A stretch of DNA of 25,049 nt, taken from contig JAFADP010000195.1 of the NCBI GenBank assembly GCA_023424785.1, positions 1 to 25,049 of the forward strand. Reading direction: 5' to 3'. A program made the translations under genes and the position numbers. Numbering within the stretch: position 1 is the stretch's first letter; every line of letters begins with the position of its first letter. Of the stretch, positions 6,912 to 13,598 are shown piece by piece. A model generated the notes under the pieces. That model was not told where the DNA came from. It worked only from the letters and a program-made list of their open reading frames with translations, and did not search any database. This DNA is from Bacillota bacterium. Its GTDB lineage: Bacteria; Bacillota; Clostridia; Clostridiales; Clostridiaceae.

Positions 6912-7126
6912 AAAGCTTATGCAGCAGATACAATGATTGTAGACTGTAACGCTGTCATAACAGGAGCAACACATTGTGCAAATGGATCACTTTATGGATT
7001 AATAGAAACAGTGGAAAAGCACTAGGTGTAGATTATAATTCAACACAGAATGGAGCTAATGTAATTCAGTGGTACTCAAATAATGGCTATAATCAGCAAT
7101 GGAGATTGGTACGAGTAAATCAGTAA
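6912..7126 (+). pseudogene. Remnant of a secreted enzyme with a C-terminal ricin-type lectin domain (internal deletion)
   Basis: Two fragments in different frames abut. The first, ending at the TAG at 7023-7025, reads KAYAADTMIVDCNAVITGA then THCANGSLYGLIETVEKH: an AYA/A signal-peptidase site and the beginning of a mature secreted protein, resembling the start of clostridial polysaccharide-degrading enzymes as I remember them. The second, in the other frame and ending at the TAA at 7124-7126, reads NSGKALGVDYNSTQNGANV then IQWYSNNGYNQQWRLVRVNQ, the last beta-trefoil repeat of a ricin-type (QxW) carbohydrate-binding domain. The join at about 7004-7012 therefore looks like one internal deletion that removed the catalytic core. 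The signal peptide itself is cut by in-frame stops upstream. Not expected to make a protein. Confidence 0.7.
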
Positions 7127-7205
7127 TTTGCTGGTCGAAAAGTATATATTATAGACCTTGACGTATTACATAATTTAATAATGAAGAATCTTATTTGATT
7201 AAATC

Positions 7206-7214
7206 TGCTATAAT
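7206..7214 (+). promoter_or_regulatory. Extended -10 promoter candidate upstream of the chemoreceptor gene
   Basis: TGCTATAAT is a TGn-extended -10 box. No convincing -35 is seen. It would place the large hairpin at 7242-7296 near the start of a 215-nt leader of the chemoreceptor mRNA. Confidence 0.35.
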
Positions 7215-7241
7215 ATTTCTTTTTCTTTCGCTTAATCTTTC

Positions 7242-7296
7242 TTTTTTCCATAATAGAACAGTCTCTGTATTAGAGGCTGTTCTATTATGGAAAAAA
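7242..7296. repeat. 55-nt near-perfect palindrome (25-bp stem hairpin)
   Basis: Arms 7242-7266 and 7272-7296 pair over 25 bp with a single T:G wobble (7262:7276) around a GTATT loop. The outer six base pairs are T6:A6, so on either strand the stem ends in A rather than a clean T-run. It may be a bidirectional terminator for the dead lectin gene, a small mobile palindrome, or a leader structure of the following gene. Nothing else of it recurs in the window. Confidence 0.75.
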
Positions 7297-7329
7297 TTTA
7301 ATGAAATTAACTTTTTAGATAAAGTTTCG

Positions 7330-7381
7330 ATAATTACTATGATGAGTAATTATGGATATTGTGATAATATCTATTTTTTAT
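7330..7381 (+). terminator. Two consecutive small hairpins followed by a T-run in the chemoreceptor leader
   Basis: ATAATTACT (7330-7338) pairs with AGTAATTAT (7345-7353), then GATATT (7355-7360) pairs with AATATC (7366-7371), followed by TATTTTTTATT. This could be a weak terminator or attenuator ahead of the chemoreceptor gene. The stems are AT-only, so significance is uncertain. Confidence 0.35.
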
Positions 7382-7435
7382 TCTAATGTACTACAAAAGT
7401 AAGAAATAGTTAAATAGGAGAGGTAAAGTAATAAT

Positions 7436-8917
7436 ATGGAGGAAAATAATTTATTAAAACATATAAGGAAAGTAAATAAAATATTATTAGGTATTATAAC
7501 TTTAGGGATAGGCTCTAATACAATACTTACATTGTTAGGCTTGAGTCATTATATGGCACCAGTAATTCTTGCAATTGCATCAATAAGTGGATTTATATTA
7601 ATTAAAAAAGATGTATCTCCAAATTTAATACAAAAGGTTTTGTTAAGTTTAACAACTATAACAATAGTTATAGATATGATTGGTATGCCAAATCAATCAG
7701 CATTAATAGGTGGAATGTTATTAACTGTATCAACAATATACTTACAAAAGAGAATACCTTTATTTATAGGAGCTTTTATAACTTCAGTATTTTCTTATCA
7801 GTTTATTGTATTAGGAACAATAGATTTAATATCATTTATAATATCTATAATATGTATGATATTTATAGTTATTTCACTATTTTTTATAGCATCATCGGGG
7901 ATTAATTTAATAGATGAAGCAAGTAAAAAGGAAAATGAAACAAAACGAATGTTAGGCAAACTTTCACATACATCTGATATAGTTAATGATAATACTAAGG
8001 AATTAGATAATGATATATCAAATTGTTATGGAAAGTTAAATGCATTAAAGGAAGCTAGTATATCTGTGGAGGAAACTGTAAAAGAAATTACTAAAGGTGT
8101 TTTAGCACAAACAGATAGTATAATTACTATTAATGAGAAAATAAAAGATGCAAGTGAAGGAATTGAATTTATTAATAAGTTTTCACAAAGGCTATCTAAA
8201 ATATCTAAAAATACAGGTGATATTGTTTTAATAGGACATGAAAAAATAAATAGCATGGATAAACAGATGGAAATTATTTCGAGAAGCTCTGAAGTGTCTT
8301 ATGAAAAGGTAGTGAAACTAGATGATAATATGAATAGAGTTAATGAAATTTTATTAAGAATAGCTGGGATTTCGGAGCAAACAAATTTATTAGCACTTAA
8401 TGCATCAATAGAAGCAGCACGAGCAGGAGAAGCAGGAAAAGGGTTTGCAGTCGTTGCAGAAGAGGTTAGGAAGTTAGCTGAATCAAGTGAAAATGCAGTA
8501 AAAGAGATAAATTTAATAATAAATGAAGTAAGAGCTAATACTGATAGTGTTTTAGCAGAAGTGCTGAAAGGAAAACAAACAACTGAAGATGGACAAGAAT
8601 TAATTAAATATGTAACTTCAAGTTTTAGTAATATTAAAAATGAGTTTAAAAATATTGATAATCATTTAGTAGAACAATTTGAAGAAATAATTGAAACAGT
8701 TAATAAAGTAAAAGAATTAAATGTTATGATTAATGATATATCAGAAATCTCAAGTGAACATGTAGCATCAACGGAAGAATTATTAGCAATAACAGAAGAG
8801 AATAATTCTAATATAAAAAATTTACTTGAGTTTGTATCTAATATTAAAGAATCAAGTAATAAATTACAAGATATTATAGAGAATGAAAATTTAGATTTAA
8901 ATAGTATAGAAAGTTAA
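7436..8917 (+). CDS. Methyl-accepting chemotaxis protein with a multi-pass membrane N-terminus
   Basis: A 493-residue chemoreceptor. Residues about 13-155 hold six hydrophobic segments with only very short loops (for example ILLGIITLGIGSNTILTLLG, APVILAIASISGFILI, LISFIISIICMIFIVISLFF), so there is no extracellular ligand domain and no HAMP domain that I can see. From about 165 the protein is one long coiled coil, with the conserved kinase-control hairpin tip ISEQTNLLALNASIEAARAG and EAGKGFAVVAEEVRKLAE at about 315-350. Such receptors signal to CheA/CheW. The membrane-embedded sensor suggests sensing of membrane state, energy or a lipophilic compound; that is inference. A GGAGAGG SD lies 9 nt from the ATG. 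It is followed by its own terminator. Confidence 0.9.
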   Translation: MEENNLLKHIRKVNKILLGIITLGIGSNTILTLLGLSHYMAPVILAIASISGFILIKKDVSPNLIQKVLLSLTTITIVIDMIGMPNQSALIGGMLLTVSTIYLQKRIPLFIGAFITSVFSYQFIVLGTIDLISFIISIICMIFIVISLFFIASSGINLIDEASKKENETKRMLGKLSHTSDIVNDNTKELDNDISNCYGKLNALKEASISVEETVKEITKGVLAQTDSIITINEKIKDASEGIEFINKFSQRLSKISKNTGDIVLIGHEKINSMDKQMEIISRSSEVSYEKVVKLDDNMNRVNEILLRIAGISEQTNLLALNASIEAARAGEAGKGFAVVAEEVRKLAESSENAVKEINLIINEVRANTDSVLAEVLKGKQTTEDGQELIKYVTSSFSNIKNEFKNIDNHLVEQFEEIIETVNKVKELNVMINDISEISSEHVASTEELLAITEENNSNIKNLLEFVSNIKESSNKLQDIIENENLDLNSIES

Positions 8918-9004
8918 TCAAGAATTTAATACTATTTTTAATTATATATAAAAATATTGATTAAGTATTAGGTATAAGAGAGTTTGAAAAACAATAAAAT
9001 AGTA

Positions 9005-9050
9005 AAAGCTATGGATATTTTAAGATGTACCATAGCTTTAATTTCATTTT
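9005..9050 (+). terminator. Terminator after the chemoreceptor gene
   Basis: AAAGCTATGG (9005-9014) and CCATAGCTTT (9030-9039) form a perfect 10-bp stem with a 15-nt loop, followed by AATTTCATTTT. The T-run is interrupted, so strength is moderate. Confidence 0.65.
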
Positions 9051-9083
9051 ATTTAAAAAATCAGTTAAATGAAGGAGGATAGA

Positions 9084-9232
9084 ATGTCTAATCAAATAAG
9101 GAAAATATCGTTGATATAGAGATGCTGAAACAAGATAAATGGTCGGAAGGTGTGCTTTTTTCGATTCTTATACAGGGTCCAAGAAAACTAATTTTATTAC
9201 ACCATAATGATGATAAAGTATTTGCAAATTGA
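9084..9232 (+). pseudogene. Small ORF of unknown function, probably frameshifted
   Basis: A perfect GGAGG (9073-9077) sits 6 nt before an ATG, but that frame stops after 11 codons. A second frame, open from 9092 to the TGA at 9230-9232, reads SNKENIVDIEMLKQDKWSEG then VLFSILIQGPRKLILLHHND and ends DKVFAN, with protein-like composition. Loss of one base at about 9090 would join the ATG frame to it, giving a product of about 50 residues. I do not recognise the family. It is either a recently broken small gene or a sequencing error. The alternative, translation from an internal start such as the ATG at 9122, lacks an SD. Confidence 0.4.
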
Positions 9233-9400
9233 TGTCTTGCTAAAAAGATTAAAAAATTTTAATTTTATTCTAATTCCTATTTCATGAAAGGTAAAAACTT
9301 ATGTTATATAATTTGTATTATTAATTAAGAGAAGGGAAAAATAAAGTAAATAAATCTAGAGTAAATAATTTTAATTATGTAATTAAAGGATGGAGAAAAA

Positions 9401-9970
9401 ATGAAGAAATTAATTTTAGCAATAATTGTATTAGTATTTAGTATTAGTTTAGTAGCATGCACAGATTCAGGTGTGATAGACAATAGTAATGGTAAAACAA
9501 GTAATAAAATAACAATAGATCAAGCTAAAGAAATAGCATTAAAGCATGCAGGATTAACAGAGGATCAAGTATCGTTTTCTGAAACAAAAAATGATATAGA
9601 CGATGGAATAGAAAAGTATGATATAGAGTTTTATTATAATGGTAAAGAATATGATTATGAAATCAGTGCAACTGATGGGAAAATTATAAAATATGATAAT
9701 GATATAGATGAAGATATTAATAAAAACAGTACACAAAACACCCCACAGAATAATACAAATAACACAGCTGCTATTTCAATAGATAAAGCAAAACAAATTG
9801 CATTATCACATGCAGGTTTAACAAGCGGTCAGGTTACTTTTAAAAGGACAGAATTAGATTTTGATGATGGAATTAAAAAATATGAAGTAGAGTTCTATTA
9901 TAATAATAGAGAATATAGTTATGAAATAGATGCTAACAGCGGAAATATATTATCTTATGAACAAGATTAA
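9401..9970 (+). CDS. Lipoprotein with two tandem PepSY domains
   Basis: A 189-residue exported lipoprotein. Residues 1-20 are a lipoprotein signal peptide ending in the lipobox LVAC, with Cys20 as the lipidated residue. Two PepSY domains follow: about 37-107, beginning ITIDQAKEIALKHAGLTEDQ, and about 124-189, beginning ISIDKAKQIALSHAGLTSGQ. Each continues with ...DDGIxKYxxEFYYN..EYxYEI, so they are clear internal duplicates, joined by an Asn/Thr-rich linker (KNSTQNTPQNNTNNTAA). PepSY domains are often inhibitory or propeptide-like modules acting on extracellular peptidases, or assist sensing at the cell surface; no peptidase is adjacent. The SD GGATGGAG lies 5-6 nt before the ATG. Confidence 0.88.
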   Translation: MKKLILAIIVLVFSISLVACTDSGVIDNSNGKTSNKITIDQAKEIALKHAGLTEDQVSFSETKNDIDDGIEKYDIEFYYNGKEYDYEISATDGKIIKYDNDIDEDINKNSTQNTPQNNTNNTAAISIDKAKQIALSHAGLTSGQVTFKRTELDFDDGIKKYEVEFYYNNREYSYEIDANSGNILSYEQD

Positions 9971-10061
9971 TATTATGATGAATATTGTATAAGTTCTAAA
10001 CTTATTTTAAGAATAATAAGGAATATATACAAAAATATAATATAATTGTAAAAAGTTTATA

Positions 10062-10089
10062 TTGAATAAATATAATAAGGTGATATAAT
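10062..10089 (+). promoter_or_regulatory. Promoter of the 6S RNA gene
   Basis: TTGAAT (10062-10067) and TATAAT (10084-10089), spaced 16 nt, with an added TGA giving an extended -10. The predicted start at about 10096-10097 is just before the 6S closing stem. Confidence 0.7.
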
Positions 10090-10096
10090 GAGTACA

Positions 10097-10312
10097 TAAA
10101 CACCTGAGATGTTCGTGTAGCTTATGGTATTCAACCTACATTACATATTCGGGATTTACAATAAGTTTATGGATATAGGACTTCAGAAATTTGTAATTTA
10201 GATAATAATCATAATTACAGCAGAAGATTATAGAAGTAAATTGAGTTTAACCCACCTGCGAGAAGCAGGTCTTGAATATATAAGTGAACGGCATGTTGGG
10301 ATTACAATTAAG
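10097..10312 (+). ncRNA. ssrS: 6S RNA (SsrS)
   Basis: 6S RNA mimics an open promoter and binds the sigma-70/sigma-A RNA polymerase holoenzyme. The 5' arm CCTGAGATGTTCG (10103-10115) matches, almost base for base, the 5' arm I remember from E. coli 6S RNA (CTGAGATGTTCG), and the 3' arm ACGGCATGTTGGGATT (10288-10303) matches its GCGGCATCTCGGAGATT. The two arms pair with G:U-rich complementarity to make the closing stem. Between them are an AT-rich, bubble-like centre and a hairpin ACCTGC-GAGAA-GCAGGT (10254-10270) in the place of the CGAGAAGC element of the E. coli RNA. The length of about 215 nt fits. Ends are approximate: the 5' end is from the promoter, the 3' end from the stem. No reading frame explains the conservation. 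Confidence 0.82.
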
Positions 10313-10353
10313 TTTTTCATTTCATTGTAAAGTATTTATATAGCTTATATTGA

Positions 10354-10393
10354 AGCAAACAAAGCGTTAAAAGTTTTGTTTGCTATTTTTTTT
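10354..10393 (+). terminator. Terminator downstream of the 6S RNA
   Basis: AGCAAACAAA (10354-10363) pairs with TTTGTTTGCT (10375-10384), followed by A and eight Ts. It probably ends the 6S primary transcript, implying 3' trimming of about 80 nt if the mature end is near 10312. Confidence 0.85.
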
Positions 10394-10563
10394 GTTTAAA
10401 TTTTAAAGTATATATTATTATGTTAAGTATAGGTCACAAGTGTATTATCTTTTTGCATACTTTTATATATAGAGATTATATACATTATTGTTTCCAATAT
10501 TCACTAACAGATAGAAATTTATATATTATAGATTAACTATATAAATTTAAGGAGATGAATCAG

Positions 10564-11040
10564 GTGACATATTACTATTCAAAAAATACGAATAGTTCAA
10601 GTTATAATAATAATAGATACAATATAAATAATATAACAATAGATGATTTAGAACACTTAAATTTATTAGAAATTCAAGCTAATGCTGCTATAATGTATTT
10701 AATTTCGGATTTTCTTTCATATATATCGACAATTGAAAGTATGGAGTTAATTTATAATAAATATGATGAATTAAGAGGAAGCAATGCAAATCCAGATATT
10801 CCTGCAGTAGGTTCAGCTTTTTTCGCTATAATTGCAGCAATTTTATTTTCTAATATTTCTTTTACAAGATATAATAGTTTATATGAAAAATATATTAATG
10901 GAGAGATTAATTATTCTTTAGATCCTAATATACAAATTTGTATAGGAAATGTATTTAGTGTTATTGCAAAAGTATATATTTTAATAGGGGCATTAGGTAT
11001 ATATGAAAGAGATATTACACAGCCTATATTTGGTGTATAA
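10564..11040 (+). CDS. Protein of unknown function with Asn/Tyr-rich N-terminus and two hydrophobic segments
   Basis: A product of 158 residues from GTG 10564. An ATG three codons upstream (10555) touches the SD AAGGAG (10549-10554) with no spacer, whereas GTG 10564 has a 9-nt spacer, so GTG is chosen. Residues 1-25 (TYYYSKNTNSSSYNNNRYN) are polar and Asn-rich. A helical acidic middle (DDLEHLNLLEIQANAAIMYL) follows. Two hydrophobic stretches are at about 75-97 (IPAVGSAFFAIIAAILFSNI) and about 123-150 (ICIGNVFSVIAKVYILIGAL), possible membrane helices or a buried helical core. No family recognised. The Asn/Tyr-rich start resembles those of the Hsp20 and the repeat protein elsewhere in this window. 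It is preceded by the 6S terminator and probably transcribed alone. Confidence 0.7.
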   Translation: MTYYYSKNTNSSSYNNNRYNINNITIDDLEHLNLLEIQANAAIMYLISDFLSYISTIESMELIYNKYDELRGSNANPDIPAVGSAFFAIIAAILFSNISFTRYNSLYEKYINGEINYSLDPNIQICIGNVFSVIAKVYILIGALGIYERDITQPIFGV

Positions 11041-11136
11041 ATATAAGTATTTTATATTAAATACATGAGAATTTGTTAATGTAAGAATACTATGTTATTA
11101 TTACATTTAGCAATAAAAAATGGAGGAAGTGAATTG

Positions 11137-11478
11137 ATGTTTAATTTACCAAATTGCCCAAAATGTAATTCAGAATATACTTATGAAGATGGAAGTCTTT
11201 TTATATGTCCAGAGTGTGGTCATGAATGGACTTTAAACTCAGAAAGCACAAGTGCTGAGGAAGAAAATGTAGTTAAAGATGCAAATGGAAACATATTAAA
11301 TGATGGTGATACTGTAACTATCATAAAGGATCTTAAGGTTAAGGGAAGCTCATCACCATTAAAGATGGGAACTAAAGTAAAGAATATACGTTTAGTTGAT
11401 GGCGATCATAATATTGATTGTAAGATTGATGGATTTGGAGCTATGCAATTAAAATCTGAGTTTGTTAAGAAAATATAA
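11137..11478 (+). CDS. yjdM: YjdM/PhnA-family zinc-ribbon protein
   Basis: A 113-residue protein very close to E. coli YjdM (formerly PhnA): a zinc ribbon with Cys7, Cys10, Cys24 and Cys27 (LPNCPKCNSEYTYEDG, ICPECGHEW), then the highly conserved segment VKDANGNILNDGDTVTIIKD and LKVKGSSSPLKMGTKVKNIR, ending in GFGAMQLKSEFVKKI. The family was once linked to alkylphosphonate use but has no established enzymatic role; phosphonoacetate hydrolase is a different protein also called PhnA. The frame is open from 11092, but the SD TGGAGG (11121-11126) lies 10 nt before the ATG at 11137 and the conserved N-terminus starts there. Confidence 0.93.
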   Translation: MFNLPNCPKCNSEYTYEDGSLFICPECGHEWTLNSESTSAEEENVVKDANGNILNDGDTVTIIKDLKVKGSSSPLKMGTKVKNIRLVDGDHNIDCKIDGFGAMQLKSEFVKKI

Positions 11479-11522
11479 TTTCTAGAGAAATACGTTTATA
11501 GGTTAAACTTAAAATGAAAGTG

Positions 11523-11560
11523 AGGCAATCTAAAATATTAATATTTTAGATTGCCTTATT
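11523..11560. terminator. Perfect 34-bp palindrome acting as a bidirectional terminator
   Basis: Arms 11523-11539 and 11540-11556 are exact reverse complements (AGGCAATCTAAAATATT), followed by TTATTTTTATT. It separates yjdM (+) from the small gene at 11562-11735 (-), whose stop is 6 nt away. Confidence 0.88.
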
Positions 11561-11561
11561 T

Positions 11562-11735
11562 TTATTGAAGGTCACATAATAAATCATATACATTTTCTAG
11601 AGCTGCCATTATATTTTCAACCTTTACTTTATCTTCTTTTGAAGCTAATGCATGAGCTTCTGTAACACAGGCTTCTACAGATGTAATCTTAGTTTTTGTT
11701 TCATTTATATAAGTTTTAAAATCTTTATCAATCAT
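11562..11735 (-). CDS. Small acidic helical protein of unknown function (57 residues)
   Basis: A short open frame from ATG (11733-11735) to TAA (11562-11564). The product begins MIDKDFKTYINETKTKITSV and continues EACVTEAHALASKEDKVKVE, ending in NVYDLLCDLQ: heptad-like hydrophobic spacing, two Cys, no signal peptide and no membrane segment. The SD AAAGGAA is about 10-12 nt upstream, slightly far. Its end coincides with a strong bidirectional terminator and it is divergent from the gene at 11885, both signs that it is real. Family not recognised; probably a small cytoplasmic coiled-coil protein. Confidence 0.68.
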   Translation of the reverse strand: MIDKDFKTYINETKTKITSVEACVTEAHALASKEDKVKVENIMAALENVYDLLCDLQ

Positions 11736-11884
11736 AAAAATATCATTCCTTTACTTAAATAATCTTAATATAAATTAGTATTACTAAATAAAATAAATAA
11801 TATTCAAATAATATTACTTAGTATTTAATAAAACCTAACTTATTTAGAGATAATAATTATATAAATTATTTGGTGGTGATATTA

Positions 11885-12172
11885 ATGAGTGAAGATATAT
11901 TTGATAAGTTAGCATTAAAAAGAAAAGAAAACCTTAAAGATAAAGATTTCACTGTAAATCCTGTCTTAGGAATGAGCCATAATATAGAGACGCTTAAAAT
12001 AAATGATGACTTTTCTAATTGGAACCAAGTTAGTAATGAATATGCTTTTAGACGTACAAATAAGTATATTCCTCTTGAAGAGACTGTTGATAATGATGAA
12101 AATATTACAATTAATGAAGAAGATAAGAGTAAGGCAGATTTAAGTTCTTATATGCTTGACGAAACTCAATAA
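11885..12172 (+). CDS. Protein of unknown function (95 residues)
   Basis: The frame extends back to a TTG at 11870, but the GGTGGTGAT SD (11872-11880) is well placed only for the ATG at 11885. The product is hydrophilic and mostly acidic: MSEDIFDKLALKRKENLKDK at the start, a central VLGMSHNIETLKINDDFSNW and a tail rich in Asp, Glu and Asn, ending SSYMLDETQ. No membrane segment, no signal peptide, no known motif. It is convergent with another small gene (12219-12371) and shares with it a 23-bp-stem terminator. The two genes also have near-identical initiation regions (TGGTGATATT before ATGAG). Family not recognised. Confidence 0.72.
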   Translation: MSEDIFDKLALKRKENLKDKDFTVNPVLGMSHNIETLKINDDFSNWNQVSNEYAFRRTNKYIPLEETVDNDENITINEEDKSKADLSSYMLDETQ

Positions 12173-12219
12173 TAAGTAATAAGGAGTTGTTTTAATAAAA
12201 CAACTCCTTATTACTTATT
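12171..12219. terminator. Perfect 23-bp-stem bidirectional terminator
   Basis: Arms 12171-12193 and 12197-12219 are exact reverse complements around an AAT loop. The left arm starts within the TAA stop of the + gene (12170-12172) and the right arm ends at the first base of the minus-strand stop (12219-12221), so it fills exactly the space between two convergent genes. Confidence 0.88.
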
Positions 12220-12371
12220 TACTTAGAATTATTGTTTTTTAGATTTTCATCTACTTGCTCAAGGAAATTATGTTTAGTAATAATATTTTTTTCAAAATCC
12301 TCTATAGCATTTTTAGTAAAATGGCCTATTTTATATGCATCTATTTTTGAGTTTATATTATTTTTGCTCAT
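12219..12371 (-). CDS. Small protein of unknown function (50 residues)
   Basis: An open frame from ATG (12369-12371) to TAA (12219-12221). The product begins MSKNNINSKIDAYKIGHFTK, continues NAIEDFEKNIITKHNFLEQV and ends DENLKNNNSK: short, charged, probably one or two helices, soluble. An SD TTGGTGAT lies 4-7 nt upstream, matching that of the convergent gene at 11885. It ends exactly at the shared terminator palindrome. It lies 123 nt from the divergent GDPD gene. Family not recognised. Confidence 0.62.
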   Translation of the reverse strand: MSKNNINSKIDAYKIGHFTKNAIEDFEKNIITKHNFLEQVDENLKNNNSK

Positions 12372-12494
12372 AATATCACCAACTTTATAGATTATTTATT
12401 TATAGCATTACCTTAAAATATTTTTTTTAGTATTTGTTATAATAAAAATATTTATTCATAGTATTTAATATAGTTTTTTTGTTATGGAGGCAAA

Positions 12495-13220
12495 ATGATT
12501 AATTATGCACATAGAGGATATAGCTACAGGTATCCAGAGAATACTATGCTTGCATTTAGAGAAGCCATAAGGGTTGGAGCAAATGGAATAGAATTAGATG
12601 TTCATAAGACAAAAGATAATAAGTTGGTAGTAATTCATGATGAAAAAGTTGATAGAACATATTTTGGTACTGGATATGTTAAAGATTATACCTTGGAGGA
12701 GCTTAGAAAGCTTAGAAATAGAGATTTATTATATACATGCAGTAAATATGTTTATGTCCCTGAATTAGAGGAAGTTTTAGATTTAATAAGAAATAAAAAC
12801 ATTATTTTAAATATAGAGATAAAAAATAATAAGATCAATTATGATTGCATAGAAGAAGATATAATTAAGACTATAAAATCATATGGAATGATTAAACAAG
12901 TTATTATATCAAGTTTTAATCATATGTCTTTATTAAAGTGTAAAAGAATATGTAAAGGAATAAAAGTTGGTCTTTTATATTCAAAAAATAAAAGAAGTAT
13001 AATTGAATATGCTAAAAAGTATGATATAGAAGCTCTTCATCCATCAGTTAAAATTATAGACGAAAATTATATAAAAATTGCTCATAAAAATGGACTAGAG
13101 ATAAATCCATATACTATAGATTCAAAAGAAGAAATGGAACAATTAATTAAATGGAAAGTAGATGGAATAATAACTAACAATCCATTAATTTTAAGTAAAT
13201 TATTAAATAAGAATAAGTAG
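12495..13220 (+). CDS. Glycerophosphodiester phosphodiesterase
   Basis: A 241-residue GDPD-family TIM-barrel enzyme that hydrolyses glycerophosphodiesters to glycerol-3-phosphate and an alcohol, feeding phospholipid turnover. Signature residues are all present: His6-Arg7-Gly8, Glu15-Asn16 (YPENT), Glu33 and Asp35 (IELDV), His48-Asp49 (VIHDEKVDRT, the second general acid/base), and IEIK near residue 110 for the metal site. The C-terminus has WKVDGIITNNP, the usual closing strand of the family. There is no signal peptide, so it is a cytoplasmic UgpQ-like form. The SD GGAGG is only 4-5 nt from the ATG. It ends with its own strong terminator. Confidence 0.93.
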   Translation: MINYAHRGYSYRYPENTMLAFREAIRVGANGIELDVHKTKDNKLVVIHDEKVDRTYFGTGYVKDYTLEELRKLRNRDLLYTCSKYVYVPELEEVLDLIRNKNIILNIEIKNNKINYDCIEEDIIKTIKSYGMIKQVIISSFNHMSLLKCKRICKGIKVGLLYSKNKRSIIEYAKKYDIEALHPSVKIIDENYIKIAHKNGLEINPYTIDSKEEMEQLIKWKVDGIITNNPLILSKLLNKNK

Positions 13221-13270
13221 ATTAGATATTATTAGCAATAAGTTTAATTGCAATGCTAATAGGATAATAT

Positions 13271-13304
13271 AAAAAAGCACTTAAATTGGGATAAGTGCTT
13301 TTTT
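13271..13304 (+). terminator. Terminator after the GDPD gene
   Basis: A6GCACTTA (13271-13283) and TAAGTGCT6 (13292-13304) form a perfect 13-bp stem with an 8-nt loop and an in-stem T-run. Confidence 0.88.
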
Positions 13305-13561
13305 GATGGGAAAATAATTAATATTTAATTGGGATAAATAATAATTAACTCTATAATTTAATTTTAGAATAATAATGTGACATATATATGGCAATTATAT
13401 ATAAATATTCACTTTTTTTCTTCTTATTTATCTCCTTGCTTCATTTCCCGTTTAAATTATATGTTTATAATAGTTTGCTCCATCTATATATTAAAGATTT
13501 AACTATACTTTAGAAAATACATTAAATTTAAATATGAAAATACAATATTCTAAAATTAATA
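13305..13561. other. AT-rich intergenic stretch with nothing recognised
   Basis: Both strands were read. Only very short frames occur, for example a 6-codon frame on the minus strand beginning at an ATG near 13447, and none has a convincing combination of SD and length. No inverted repeat of note. The promoter of the next small gene begins at its right edge. Confidence 0.5.
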
Positions 13562-13570
13562 TGGTATAAT
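13562..13570 (+). promoter_or_regulatory. Extended -10 promoter of the 59-residue gene
   Basis: TGGTATAAT lies 29 nt before the GTG start. No good -35 is present. Confidence 0.45.
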
Positions 13571-13598
13571 TATAAAAAAATATTAAGGAGGAACTTAG

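Noticed and set aside
7195..7386. 63-residue frame on the + strand
   Set aside because: It starts with a non-ATG codon, has no SD and consists largely of the 25-bp-stem palindrome read in frame.
7300..7435. Possible c-di-GMP riboswitch in the chemoreceptor leader
   Set aside because: No GEMM-like conserved core was found; only AT-rich hairpins are present.
13305..13561. Short minus-strand frames near a GGAG at about 13440
   Set aside because: The only ATG-led frames are 6-8 codons; the longer KKKKSEYLY frame has no start codon.
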